Assembly: GCA_003161755.1 (NCBI GenBank)
Contig: PMNP01000161.1
Span: 5,239-12,487 of the forward strand
Length of the DNA stretch: 7,249 bases
Direction of reading: 5' to 3'
Source: Ignavibacteriota bacterium
GTDB lineage: Bacteria > Bacteroidota > UBA10030 > UBA6906
Part shown: in pieces, positions 1 through 5,298 of the stretch
How the letters are laid out: every line of letters begins with the position of its first letter
How positions within the stretch are numbered: position 1 is the first letter of the stretch
The notes under the pieces: generated by a model
What the model saw: only the letters and a program-made list of their open reading frames with translations
What the model was told of the DNA's origin: nothing
The model's database searches: none
Made by a program: the position numbers and the translations under genes

Positions 1-214
1 TAGCGAGTTCTTCAGCTCCGGCAAAGAGACCGCCGCCGGGCCCGTTCGTGCCAAAGAAGTCCGTATCGCAAAACGTGCAGATTGCACTGTTGCGATCGTC
101 CTCGCGTCCGCTCCAGAGGTTGCATCCACTGAAGCGGCAAAACACTGCAGCCCGGCCGGATTGCGCCCCTTCCCCCTGCAAGGTATAATATATTTCCTTT
201 ACCGCGTAGGCCAT
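1..214 (-). CDS. queE: 7-carboxy-7-deazaguanine synthase QueE, N-terminal part (cut by left window edge)
   Basis: Reading the minus strand from an ATG at 214 gives 71 open codons running off the window. The protein begins MAYAVKEIYYTLQGEG and contains RFSGCNLWSGREDDR, then CTFCDTDF and a GGG loop. Cysteines 31, 46 and 49 form the CX14CX2C variant of the radical-SAM iron-sulfur motif, known from one subgroup of QueE proteins. TLQGEG near residue 11 is the usual N-terminal QueE signature. QueE is a cytosolic radical-SAM enzyme that ring-contracts 6-carboxy-tetrahydropterin to 7-carboxy-7-deazaguanine, on the way to preQ0, queuosine and other 7-deazapurines. An in-frame TGA lies shortly upstream and no other ATG/GTG/TTG start lies between, so the ATG at 214 is well supported. 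It follows dsbD by 38 bases on the same strand and is probably co-transcribed with it. About two thirds of the protein lies outside the window. Function is recognised from motifs, not by search. Confidence 0.93.
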   Translation of the reverse strand, partial: MAYAVKEIYYTLQGEGAQSGRAAVFCRFSGCNLWSGREDDRNSAICTFCDTDFFGTNGPGGGLFAGAEELA

Positions 215-216
215 GT

Positions 217-223
217 CCCTCTT
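217..223 (-). promoter_or_regulatory. possible ribosome binding site of queE, closely spaced
   Basis: The minus strand reads AAGAGGG followed by only two bases before the queE ATG. The purine run resembles a Shine-Dalgarno sequence, but the spacing is shorter than the 7 bases seen before gltA, trmH and the TPR gene here. Initiation may instead rely partly on ribosomes finishing dsbD 38 bases upstream. Confidence 0.35.
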
Positions 224-252
224 AGCACCAACCTGATTGAGAATTCAGAATA

Positions 253-2517
253 TCAGCGGGTTCCCTTGAACGCCTCATCAATCGCGTTTATCACAATCGA
301 GGGAGTGATCACTTCCGGCAATACGATGGGGTCATCGGGCTTTCCTTCGGGGAAGATGACGTAGAGGGGAACGCCGGAGCGGCCGAATTTCGCCAGGAGC
401 GGCGTAATCTGTTGATCGCCATTCGTCCAATCGGCGCGCATGGCTACGATGCCCGAAGTTTTGAACTTGGTGACAACTTCATTCCTTGCCATCACCGCCT
501 TTTCGTTCACTTTGCATGTCAGGCACCAAGCAGCGGTAAAATCGACAAACACCGCTTTCCTGGCCTTCAGATGCGATTCGAGGATGTCTGGTGAAAAACG
601 CTCCCAGGCTATGCCGCCCGAGTCAGCAGCCTCGACATCCGTCGCCGAACTCATTTGCGCTCGTTCGGCAAGCAGTGGAGCAACGAACGACACGTATCCT
701 CCCACGATGAGCAATGCAGCAATGCCCCATATGACAGATGCGCGGGTTCGGGTAGAACTCAGAGTGATGAACCGGCCTATCATCCAGCAGGCCACAGCCA
801 CAACGACGAGCAGCGCCGCAGTCCAAGTGATCCCTTCCACTCCCAACTGTTGGCCAAGGATATAGAGAAGCCAGACCAGCGTTGCCATGAGGAGAAATCC
901 CATGATTTGTTTTGCAGTCACCATCCATTCACCCGGTTTGGGAATAAACCTCATCCATGCCGGGCGTGCTGTGAGGACGATGTATGGCAGAGCCATGCCG
1001 ATGGCAACGGTAGCAAAGATAAGAAGGATGATCCAGGGAGGCTGCGCAAAGGCAAAGCCAAGCGCCGCCCCAAGGAAAGGAGCCGTGCATGGCGTTGCCA
1101 GGATCGTGGCAAAGACTCCCTCCCAAAACGACGTCAAAACACCTTTGCCCTCGTGTTTTTGAAGAACAGTGCCGACTCCTTCCACCGCTTTCGCCGGCAG
1201 TCTGACCTCGAACACCCCAAAGAGGCTGAGCCCAAAAGCGAACACCACAACGCTCATGGCAATGACAAACAGAGGTTCTTGGAACTGAAACCCCCAGCCA
1301 ATTTGCCTTCCCGCAGCTTGGAGGAGGATCACGATGAGAGCGAGAGCCAGGAAGGAGACGAGGATTCCGAGAGCAAAGAACAACCCCATAACCTTCACTC
1401 TCGCCGGTTGGTCACCGGCCATCTTCACGAGACCAAAGATCTTTAAGGCAATTACCGGCAGCACGCAGGGCATGATATTGAGGAGGAACCCACCAACCAG
1501 CGCAAACAGAAGCGAAATCAACAGCGATTGCGGGCTCGCTGATGTTGGAATATTGAATTTCCGATCGAGGACACCTGTTGTCCCGGACACCGCCATTATC
1601 GCCTCGGGGGAAAGCCGGATGTTTACACTGTAGCCTTTTAACCGCCCCGTTGAATCAGGGACCATGAGGATGCCACGCAAATCCCTTGCGCTGTCACCGC
1701 TATGATCGGTCGTTACCGGAAGTGTAAAGCTGACGCTGTTTCCCGACGATGTTACCACCGGCCGACCGACAATTGCATTCGGGAGAATCTCAGGATAAAA
1801 ATCCCAACCAGATCTTGACCCACCCGGCGGAACGCCGCTGACGACAAAGGCAATTTCCTGCCGCTTGAAGGACGGAATCAACTCCAGCGAAGTTGGAAGC
1901 GTTGCTGGCAAAAGGTTTTGGTATCGTTGAAAGAGTTTCTCATGATCCGGCTGAGGAAGAGCGGGTGTCACTGGAAGCACAAGCGAGACTGTAGCCTTCC
2001 CCGGGACACAAGTTCGCTCGCATTCTAGCCAGGTAACTTGTCCGGTCAACGTTATGCTCTCCCCTGGACGAAGGGAAGAAGATGCCGTCATGGAAACGAG
2101 CAGCATCGTTTCGCCGGAGTAGCCGTAGGTCAGGATGTCACCGGCCTCCAGATGCTTTTCAGGAATCGGCCACTCGATCGGATTCGCAGCGATTGATGCC
2201 GGAAGAGCCCAGTGGATCTCCGTACTGAGACCCGATTCTCCGGGATTTTTCCAGTACGTGTGCCACCCCTTCTCCATGGTCAGACGAACACCAATGAGAA
2301 AATGATCTCCGGGGTGAATTGAGCGGACGTTGGCAAGCAGCTCAATTGCGGTATGATGGGAGGAGGATTCGCTTGGGAAGACACTTACGGGACAGAGGAG
2401 AATGGCGAGAGAAAGACACAGCACTCGGGTGAGCCATCGATGAACTACAGGCAAACTCTTGGCAACAACGGAACTCGATTCGAAGTCCGAGGCACGGAGA
2501 ACTTCTGCACCCGGCAC
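253..2517 (-). CDS. dsbD: DsbD-type thiol:disulfide interchange protein with periplasmic N-domain, membrane domain and C-terminal thioredoxin domain
   Basis: The protein moves reducing power from cytoplasmic thioredoxin across the inner membrane to periplasmic partners, as in disulfide isomerisation or cytochrome c maturation. With the GTG at 2517 it has 754 residues. A signal peptide (hydrophobic core LCLSLAILLC near residues 33-42) is followed by a DsbD/ScsB-like periplasmic domain with WHTYWKNPGESG and a CERTC pair (C166, C170). Next comes a membrane domain of about eight segments (near 330-615) with the two hallmark cysteines in MPCVLPV (C351) and ATPCTAP (C477). A thioredoxin fold with AAWCLTCK (C665, C668) and a cis-proline at SGVPLY closes the protein. 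All three redox cysteine pairs are present, so it looks functional. The start is unresolved: the frame has no ATG before the signal peptide. Options are TTG 2622 (inside the small upstream gene), GTG 2517 (used here) and TTG 2454 (most compact signal peptide); none has a clear Shine-Dalgarno. It follows the 46-codon membrane ORF and precedes queE. Confidence 0.94.
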   Translation of the reverse strand: MPGAEVLRASDFESSSVVAKSLPVVHRWLTRVLCLSLAILLCPVSVFPSESSSHHTAIELLANVRSIHPGDHFLIGVRLTMEKGWHTYWKNPGESGLSTEIHWALPASIAANPIEWPIPEKHLEAGDILTYGYSGETMLLVSMTASSSLRPGESITLTGQVTWLECERTCVPGKATVSLVLPVTPALPQPDHEKLFQRYQNLLPATLPTSLELIPSFKRQEIAFVVSGVPPGGSRSGWDFYPEILPNAIVGRPVVTSSGNSVSFTLPVTTDHSGDSARDLRGILMVPDSTGRLKGYSVNIRLSPEAIMAVSGTTGVLDRKFNIPTSASPQSLLISLLFALVGGFLLNIMPCVLPVIALKIFGLVKMAGDQPARVKVMGLFFALGILVSFLALALIVILLQAAGRQIGWGFQFQEPLFVIAMSVVVFAFGLSLFGVFEVRLPAKAVEGVGTVLQKHEGKGVLTSFWEGVFATILATPCTAPFLGAALGFAFAQPPWIILLIFATVAIGMALPYIVLTARPAWMRFIPKPGEWMVTAKQIMGFLLMATLVWLLYILGQQLGVEGITWTAALLVVVAVACWMIGRFITLSSTRTRASVIWGIAALLIVGGYVSFVAPLLAERAQMSSATDVEAADSGGIAWERFSPDILESHLKARKAVFVDFTAAWCLTCKVNEKAVMARNEVVTKFKTSGIVAMRADWTNGDQQITPLLAKFGRSGVPLYVIFPEGKPDDPIVLPEVITPSIVINAIDEAFKGTR

Positions 2518-2554
2518 TGATTCTCGTAGCGGGTGCTCTCGCCCTTTTTTCCTG

Positions 2555-2695
2555 TTATTTCTTGCGGTCGTGGAGAAACCCCTTCCTCCAGCGTTTGCGA
2601 ACCAGGAAAATAAGATAGACAAACATCAGCAAACCGATGACTGCAATCGTGATGAGATTCATCCCAATGAAGCTGAAACTGTCGTTGTTTTGCAT
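2555..2695 (-). CDS. small single-pass membrane protein, 46 residues, function unknown
   Basis: On the minus strand an ATG at 2695 opens 46 codons ending in TAA at 2555. The product starts MQNNDSFSFIGMNLITIAV, continues with a strongly hydrophobic stretch to about residue 32, then a cluster of basic residues (RKRWRK) and a charged tail HDRKK. This is the layout of a single membrane segment with a cytoplasmic basic anchor, an N-out/C-in orientation by the positive-inside rule. It sits between a promoter-like sequence (2782-2810) and dsbD, whose GTG start lies 37 bases after its stop. The bases before the ATG (GTGAG then CGTA) make only a weak ribosome binding site; ATG codon 12 is an alternative start. 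Size and layout recall CcmD-like proteins of cytochrome c maturation, which would suit a dsbD neighbour, but I see no diagnostic motif and that is speculation. The ordered hydrophobic-then-basic pattern argues against chance, but the short length leaves doubt. Confidence 0.58.
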   Translation of the reverse strand: MQNNDSFSFIGMNLITIAVIGLLMFVYLIFLVRKRWRKGFLHDRKK

Positions 2696-2781
2696 TACGC
2701 TCACTGTACTGCGTGGTTCACGGTAGATCCAGCAACCCCGAAGGAGGGCTGCACGATCCGTGGGTTAGTTCTGTAGATGGA

Positions 2782-2810
2782 AATATACAAAAGCTGGAAC
2801 CGCATTTCAA
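2782..2810 (-). promoter_or_regulatory. sigma70-like promoter ahead of the small membrane gene and dsbD
   Basis: The minus strand carries TTGAAA (2810-2805), exactly 17 bases, then TATATT (2787-2782). Each box matches the housekeeping consensus at five of six positions or nearly so. It begins five bases after the trmH stop codon, in the 119-base gap before the small membrane ORF. Transcription from here would start near 2775 and leave a leader of about 80 bases before the ATG at 2695. It would let the small ORF, dsbD and queE be expressed apart from the TPR-eamA-trmH block. If the organism belongs to Bacteroidota, whose primary sigma factor prefers TAnnTTTG, the overlapping TATATTTC is an alternative reading. 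Transcription is inferred, not shown. Confidence 0.5.
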
Positions 2811-2814
2811 CTCA

Positions 2815-3399
2815 TCACCGTGCACACCAATCGTCGAAAAGCGATGTGTAACGATCTTTCGCAAGTCCTGACCGATCATACAACCCAGCGTTCAGCCGCT
2901 GCCGCATCGCTTCGTAGAGACACACAGCCGCGGCAACGGAGACATTCAAGCTCTGGATCATGCCGACCATGGGGATGTGCACTCTTGCGTCTGCCTTGGC
3001 AGCCGCCTCCTCCGAAACTCCCCGATGTTCATTCCCAAACACCAATGCGACATTGGCTGTGAGGTCGAGATCAAACAGCGAAACCGTGTTCTCTGAAAGG
3101 TGGGTCGCGAAAATTTGGAATCCTTCATCATGAAGGGTGGCATAACATTCATCGACCGATGTGTGGTTCCTGCGTTCCATCCACTTGCTCGCGCTTGAGG
3201 AGCTCTTCTTGCCTATTCGTGGAAACTTCTCCTGGGTGTACAGGAGTTCCACGCGCATGACTCCCGCAGCATCGCAAGAACGCAGGACTGCGCTGACATT
3301 ATGTGAATCATGGATGTTCTCCATAACGACAGTGAGACCGGGCTGGCGCCGCGAAAGGACTTTCCGTATTTTCTCCATCCGCCGATTACCCGGAGGCAT
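2815..3399 (-). CDS. trmH: TrmH/SpoU-family tRNA 2'-O-methyltransferase (probable tRNA Gm18)
   Basis: A 194-residue cytosolic SPOUT-class (trefoil-knot) enzyme that uses S-adenosylmethionine to methylate a ribose 2'-hydroxyl, most likely guanosine 18 in the D-loop of tRNAs. The three family motifs are in order: motif 1 MENIHDSHNVSAVLRSCDAAG (residues 26-46) with N34 and R40, the arginine expected at the catalytic site; motif 2 VFGNEHRGVS (120-129) with E124; motif 3 IPMVGMIQSLNVSVAAAV (142-159) with N152, forming the knot and cofactor pocket. The N-terminal IRKVLSRRQP is typical of TrmH rather than of RlmB, and the C-terminal tail is short. The ATG at 3399 has AAGGAG seven bases upstream, which favours it over the ATG seven codons later. 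The gene overlaps the end of the EamA gene by 14 bases in another frame, so the two are almost surely co-transcribed. The exact target nucleotide cannot be read from sequence; a related SpoU target is possible. Confidence 0.92.
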   Translation of the reverse strand: MPPGNRRMEKIRKVLSRRQPGLTVVMENIHDSHNVSAVLRSCDAAGVMRVELLYTQEKFPRIGKKSSSSASKWMERRNHTSVDECYATLHDEGFQIFATHLSENTVSLFDLDLTANVALVFGNEHRGVSEEAAAKADARVHIPMVGMIQSLNVSVAAAVCLYEAMRQRLNAGLYDRSGLAKDRYTSLFDDWCAR

Positions 3400-4312
3400 A
3401 GGGTGGCTCCTTCACAGACTGCTGCAGTGGCCGCTCAGGCTCCCGACGGACCTGAAGAAGAAGAATCGCAGTGATCACGAGAGCCGCCCCGACTATTTGA
3501 AGTCCTGCCAGGCCTTCTCCAAGCAGCACGGCAGCGGAAACGATTGCGACAATGGGTTCCATCGTGCTCGTGATGATGACGCGAGACGGAACAAGACGCT
3601 GCAGACCACCGAAATACAGGGAATGCGGTATGAGAACGGACGCAACCGACAAGGCCAACAACCCCAGCCAGGGAATATCCGATAATCCACTGCCGATAAA
3701 TGCCCATGGTGGCCGGATGATCAACCAGAACAATGCTGCTCCGGCTATTGCGTAAAACGTCACTGTCCAAAAGGGAAAAACGTGCAGAAGCTTGCGGGTA
3801 TAAACTGTCAGGAAGGCAAAACACACAATCGAACATATTCCCGTCAATGTCCCGAGCGGCGAGATGTTCAAGACCCGGAAATCGTATGCTCCAACAGCGA
3901 GATAACATCCAAGAAGAGAGATGAGAGCAGCGGCGACTTTCAATGTCGAGAATTGCTCCTCGCCGTTCCGTGCGGCGTACGCCATGACCAGAATGGGAGC
4001 TGTGTATTGAATCAGAATTCCCGTTGCAACAGTGCTCTCTTTGATCGTGTAGTAATAAGTGAAATTCGAGCCTGCCACGCCAAGAACTCCCAGCAACAGG
4101 AATCGCCACAGATCACGGAGGGGAACCAGAAGAGCTTTGGGGCGATAGAGCAGAAGAAACGGAAAAAGGAGGAGCACCGTAAACACCACCCTGGCTTCCA
4201 CCATCGTTACCGTGTCGACCTGGCGGTTGAGCAGGAACTTCGCCCCCGTTGCAGAAGCTCCCCAAAACAGTGAGGCGCCAAGAACCATGACGTACCCCTT
4301 CAGGTCCTTCAT
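3386..4312 (-). CDS. EamA/DMT-superfamily transporter (RhaT/YdcZ-like permease)
   Basis: The 308-residue protein is almost entirely hydrophobic with about ten membrane segments, the usual size and layout of the drug/metabolite transporter superfamily. Two tandem EamA repeats span roughly residues 8-140 and 152-287. Family-typical features are LGASLFWGAS in helix 1, IQYTAPILV (101-109) at the end of repeat 1, and the equivalent TSTMEPIVA (248-256) followed by LLGEGL in repeat 2. The C-terminal tail (about 289-308) is hydrophilic. Family members sit in the inner membrane and move amino acids, nucleosides or other small metabolites, usually outward; the substrate cannot be told here. Its ATG overlaps the stop of the upstream TPR gene as ATGA, a sign of translational coupling, and fits the lack of a well-spaced Shine-Dalgarno (GGAG is only one base from the ATG). 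The 3' end overlaps trmH. Confidence 0.94.
   Translation of the reverse strand: MKDLKGYVMVLGASLFWGASATGAKFLLNRQVDTVTMVEARVVFTVLLLFPFLLLYRPKALLVPLRDLWRFLLLGVLGVAGSNFTYYYTIKESTVATGILIQYTAPILVMAYAARNGEEQFSTLKVAAALISLLGCYLAVGAYDFRVLNISPLGTLTGICSIVCFAFLTVYTRKLLHVFPFWTVTFYAIAGAALFWLIIRPPWAFIGSGLSDIPWLGLLALSVASVLIPHSLYFGGLQRLVPSRVIITSTMEPIVAIVSAAVLLGEGLAGLQIVGAALVITAILLLQVRREPERPLQQSVKEPPYASG
3407..3412 (-). promoter_or_regulatory. ribosome binding site of trmH
   Basis: The minus strand reads AAGGAG, seven bases before the ATG at 3399, inside the last codons of the upstream EamA gene. It decides the trmH start in favour of 3399 over the in-frame ATG at 3378. Confidence 0.8.
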
Positions 4313-4863
4313 GCTCCGGACTTGTCTTCTGATTTTGGAGATGCATCGTCAGCCAAACGCCGGAAGTGCTCGCTTTGGTCGGAATCTCCTGCGAGTTCGA
4401 AGAGCTGGGCGAGACGCCGATACAGACTCTTGGGGTTGGTCACATGCTGGAGGCCATGCTTCACAAAATCAATCAGACTGGAAAGGGGCGGGATATTCAG
4501 ATCCGGGTCGTAGCAATCGCAGGCATCAAGATAGGGATCGGGTTCCGTAGGCTTGACTTCAGCGGCTTTTCTGTAGTATTGAACGGCAAGCTCATAATTG
4601 TCGACCTTTGATTGCGTCACTTCAAAAATGCTCGCAAGCCAGAGGTACGTATCGTAGGCAAGGTCGGGAAATTGCTGGGCAAGCTTTTCGCCGAAGAGCC
4701 GGATCTCGTCGGCACTCAGCGAATGGTTCCAGAAGAGCAGCCGGTATGGTTCAACGTCCTTCAGTTGCTGCGAGATTGCAGACTGAAACACATCGAAAAT
4801 TTCGTTGAAGTCCGATGACGTGGAAAAGCAACGCCGGATTTCTTCGAGCGAATAGGTCCGCAC
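4309..4863 (-). CDS. TPR-like helical protein of unknown function
   Basis: I do not recognise a named family. With the GTG start at 4863 the product has 184 residues, acidic, without a signal peptide or membrane segment, so probably cytoplasmic. Residues about 70-104 (YDTYLWLASIF ... AVQYYRKAAEVKP) match the spacing and small/aromatic pattern of a tetratricopeptide repeat, and 143-172 (PKSLYRRLAQLF ... EHFRRLAD) looks like a second, less perfect one; such repeats usually serve protein-protein binding. The N-terminal third is predicted helical, and the last dozen residues are charged and likely disordered. The frame stays open to another GTG at 4893, but the one at 4863 has GGGAG seven bases upstream and is preferred. 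It is the first gene of a leftward block and is joined to the EamA gene by an ATGA overlap, which suggests a shared transcript but says little about function. Confidence 0.78.
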   Translation of the reverse strand: MRTYSLEEIRRCFSTSSDFNEIFDVFQSAISQQLKDVEPYRLLFWNHSLSADEIRLFGEKLAQQFPDLAYDTYLWLASIFEVTQSKVDNYELAVQYYRKAAEVKPTEPDPYLDACDCYDPDLNIPPLSSLIDFVKHGLQHVTNPKSLYRRLAQLFELAGDSDQSEHFRRLADDASPKSEDKSGA

Positions 4864-4870
4864 GGAACAT

Positions 4871-4875
4871 CTCCC
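4871..4875 (-). promoter_or_regulatory. ribosome binding site setting the TPR-gene start at 4863
   Basis: GGGAG on the minus strand lies seven bases before GTG 4863. The same 7-base spacing is seen before trmH and gltA. The alternative GTG at 4893 has no purine-rich sequence in range. Confidence 0.6.
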
Positions 4876-4921
4876 GTTGGTTGCCGACAGCACGTCCGGT
4901 ATTGATAACGCAGTTCATGCA

Positions 4922-4937
4922 GCCGGAACTTGCCGGC
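4922..4937. repeat. short inverted repeat upstream of the TPR gene
   Basis: GCCGG, a six-base loop AACTTG, then CCGGC: a perfect five-base-pair stem lying 59 bases before the preferred TPR-gene start. It could form a weak hairpin in the leader or mark an operator half-site pair. It is short enough to be chance in DNA of this composition. Confidence 0.3.
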
Positions 4938-5093
4938 AGAGGAGAGAGTAGCACTAAGAGCATCCTCATCCCCAGGAATCCCAGCCCCCCTACATTCTCC
5001 CCCGAGGCGAGTTCTCTGATCGTGCACTGGACACTCTTGCAGATGAGTTGTCGAAATATGGTAATGAACAGCCCCGTGAAATGCAACCACATC

Positions 5094-5114
5094 GCATCTC
5101 GGCGGCCGAGGTGT
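5094..5114. repeat. inverted repeat in the divergent intergenic region
   Basis: CTCGGC-G-GCCGAG at 5098-5110 is a perfect palindrome around one central base. Pairing can continue outward (T-G, A-T, C-G, G-T) to give a stem of about nine pairs with a three-base loop as RNA. It lies mid-way between the two divergent genes and is not followed by a T-run in either direction, so it does not look like an intrinsic terminator. A transcription-factor operator or an RNA structural element is possible. Confidence 0.45.
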
Positions 5115-5153
5115 CGGGATCTCCCACAGGTGACGAGTGCCGGCGGCTTTCGC

Positions 5154-5182
5154 TTGTTTTTCTCTCTTCTTCTCCATACGTT
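5154..5182 (+). promoter_or_regulatory. tentative promoter of the citrate synthase gene
   Basis: TTGTTT (5154-5159) and, 17 bases later, TACGTT (5177-5182) make a poor sigma70 match. Read as the Bacteroidota pattern, TTG followed 20 bases on by TACGTTTT resembles TTTG/TAnnTTTG more closely. It lies in a pyrimidine-rich tract and would give a leader of about 110 bases. This is the best candidate I see, but it is weak. Confidence 0.25.
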
Positions 5183-5219
5183 TTTCTTGGCTCTAGCCCG
5201 GTGAAAGCTGAACAGAATT

Positions 5220-5230
5220 TGCCCCGGGCA
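5220..5230. repeat. small palindrome in the presumed gltA leader
   Basis: TGCCCCGGGCA is a perfect palindrome around one central base, 68 bases before the citrate synthase ATG. It is short, and an operator role is only a possibility. Confidence 0.3.
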
Positions 5231-5285
5231 CTGCAGGATCCAACCCAAAATGAAACAGCATCGGTAATTCATCCGCAGGATTTAC

Positions 5286-5291
5286 AAGGAG
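5286..5291 (+). promoter_or_regulatory. ribosome binding site of gltA
   Basis: AAGGAG lies seven bases before the ATG at 5299. This is a strong and well-spaced Shine-Dalgarno that fixes the start of the citrate synthase. Confidence 0.88.
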
Positions 5292-5298
5292 AAGCGAC

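Larger units (their letters stand above)
4864..5298. other. divergent intergenic region without a credible gene
   Basis: About 435 bases separate the leftward TPR gene from the rightward citrate synthase gene. Several frames stay open across it, but their translations lack any family motif, are rich in Arg, Ser and Pro, and have no ribosome binding site, so I take them as chance. The region holds short inverted repeats at 4922-4937, 5094-5114 and 5220-5230, a pyrimidine-rich plus-strand tract at about 5148-5193, and presumably promoters for both directions. It is longer than needed for two promoters, so a small RNA or a long leader is possible, though nothing seen shows one. Confidence 0.7.

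Noticed and set aside
215..252. Weak dyad around GAATTC between dsbD and queE
   Set aside because: The TGAT/ATCA arms and the central GAATTC pair poorly together and there is no T-run, so neither a terminator nor an operator can be supported.
655..1446. 263-codon plus-strand open frame opposite dsbD
   Set aside because: The translation is a low-complexity mix of charged residues, Ser and His with no domain, and it lies wholly opposite the membrane and periplasmic parts of the convincing dsbD gene. It is a shadow frame.
2736..2760. Possible terminator hairpin upstream of the small membrane ORF
   Set aside because: The minus strand has CAGC and GCTG arms around a CCC/GGG core, but the stem is interrupted by mismatches and there is no T-run after it.
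3435..4109. 224-codon minus-strand frame inside the EamA gene
   Set aside because: It shares bases with the EamA frame, which has ten membrane segments and both family repeats. The alternative is rich in Arg, Ser and Cys without any motif.
4751..5272. Open frames of 129-173 codons covering the intergenic region on both strands
   Set aside because: None has a ribosome binding site, a family motif or a sensible composition, and those on the minus strand run into the TPR gene out of frame.
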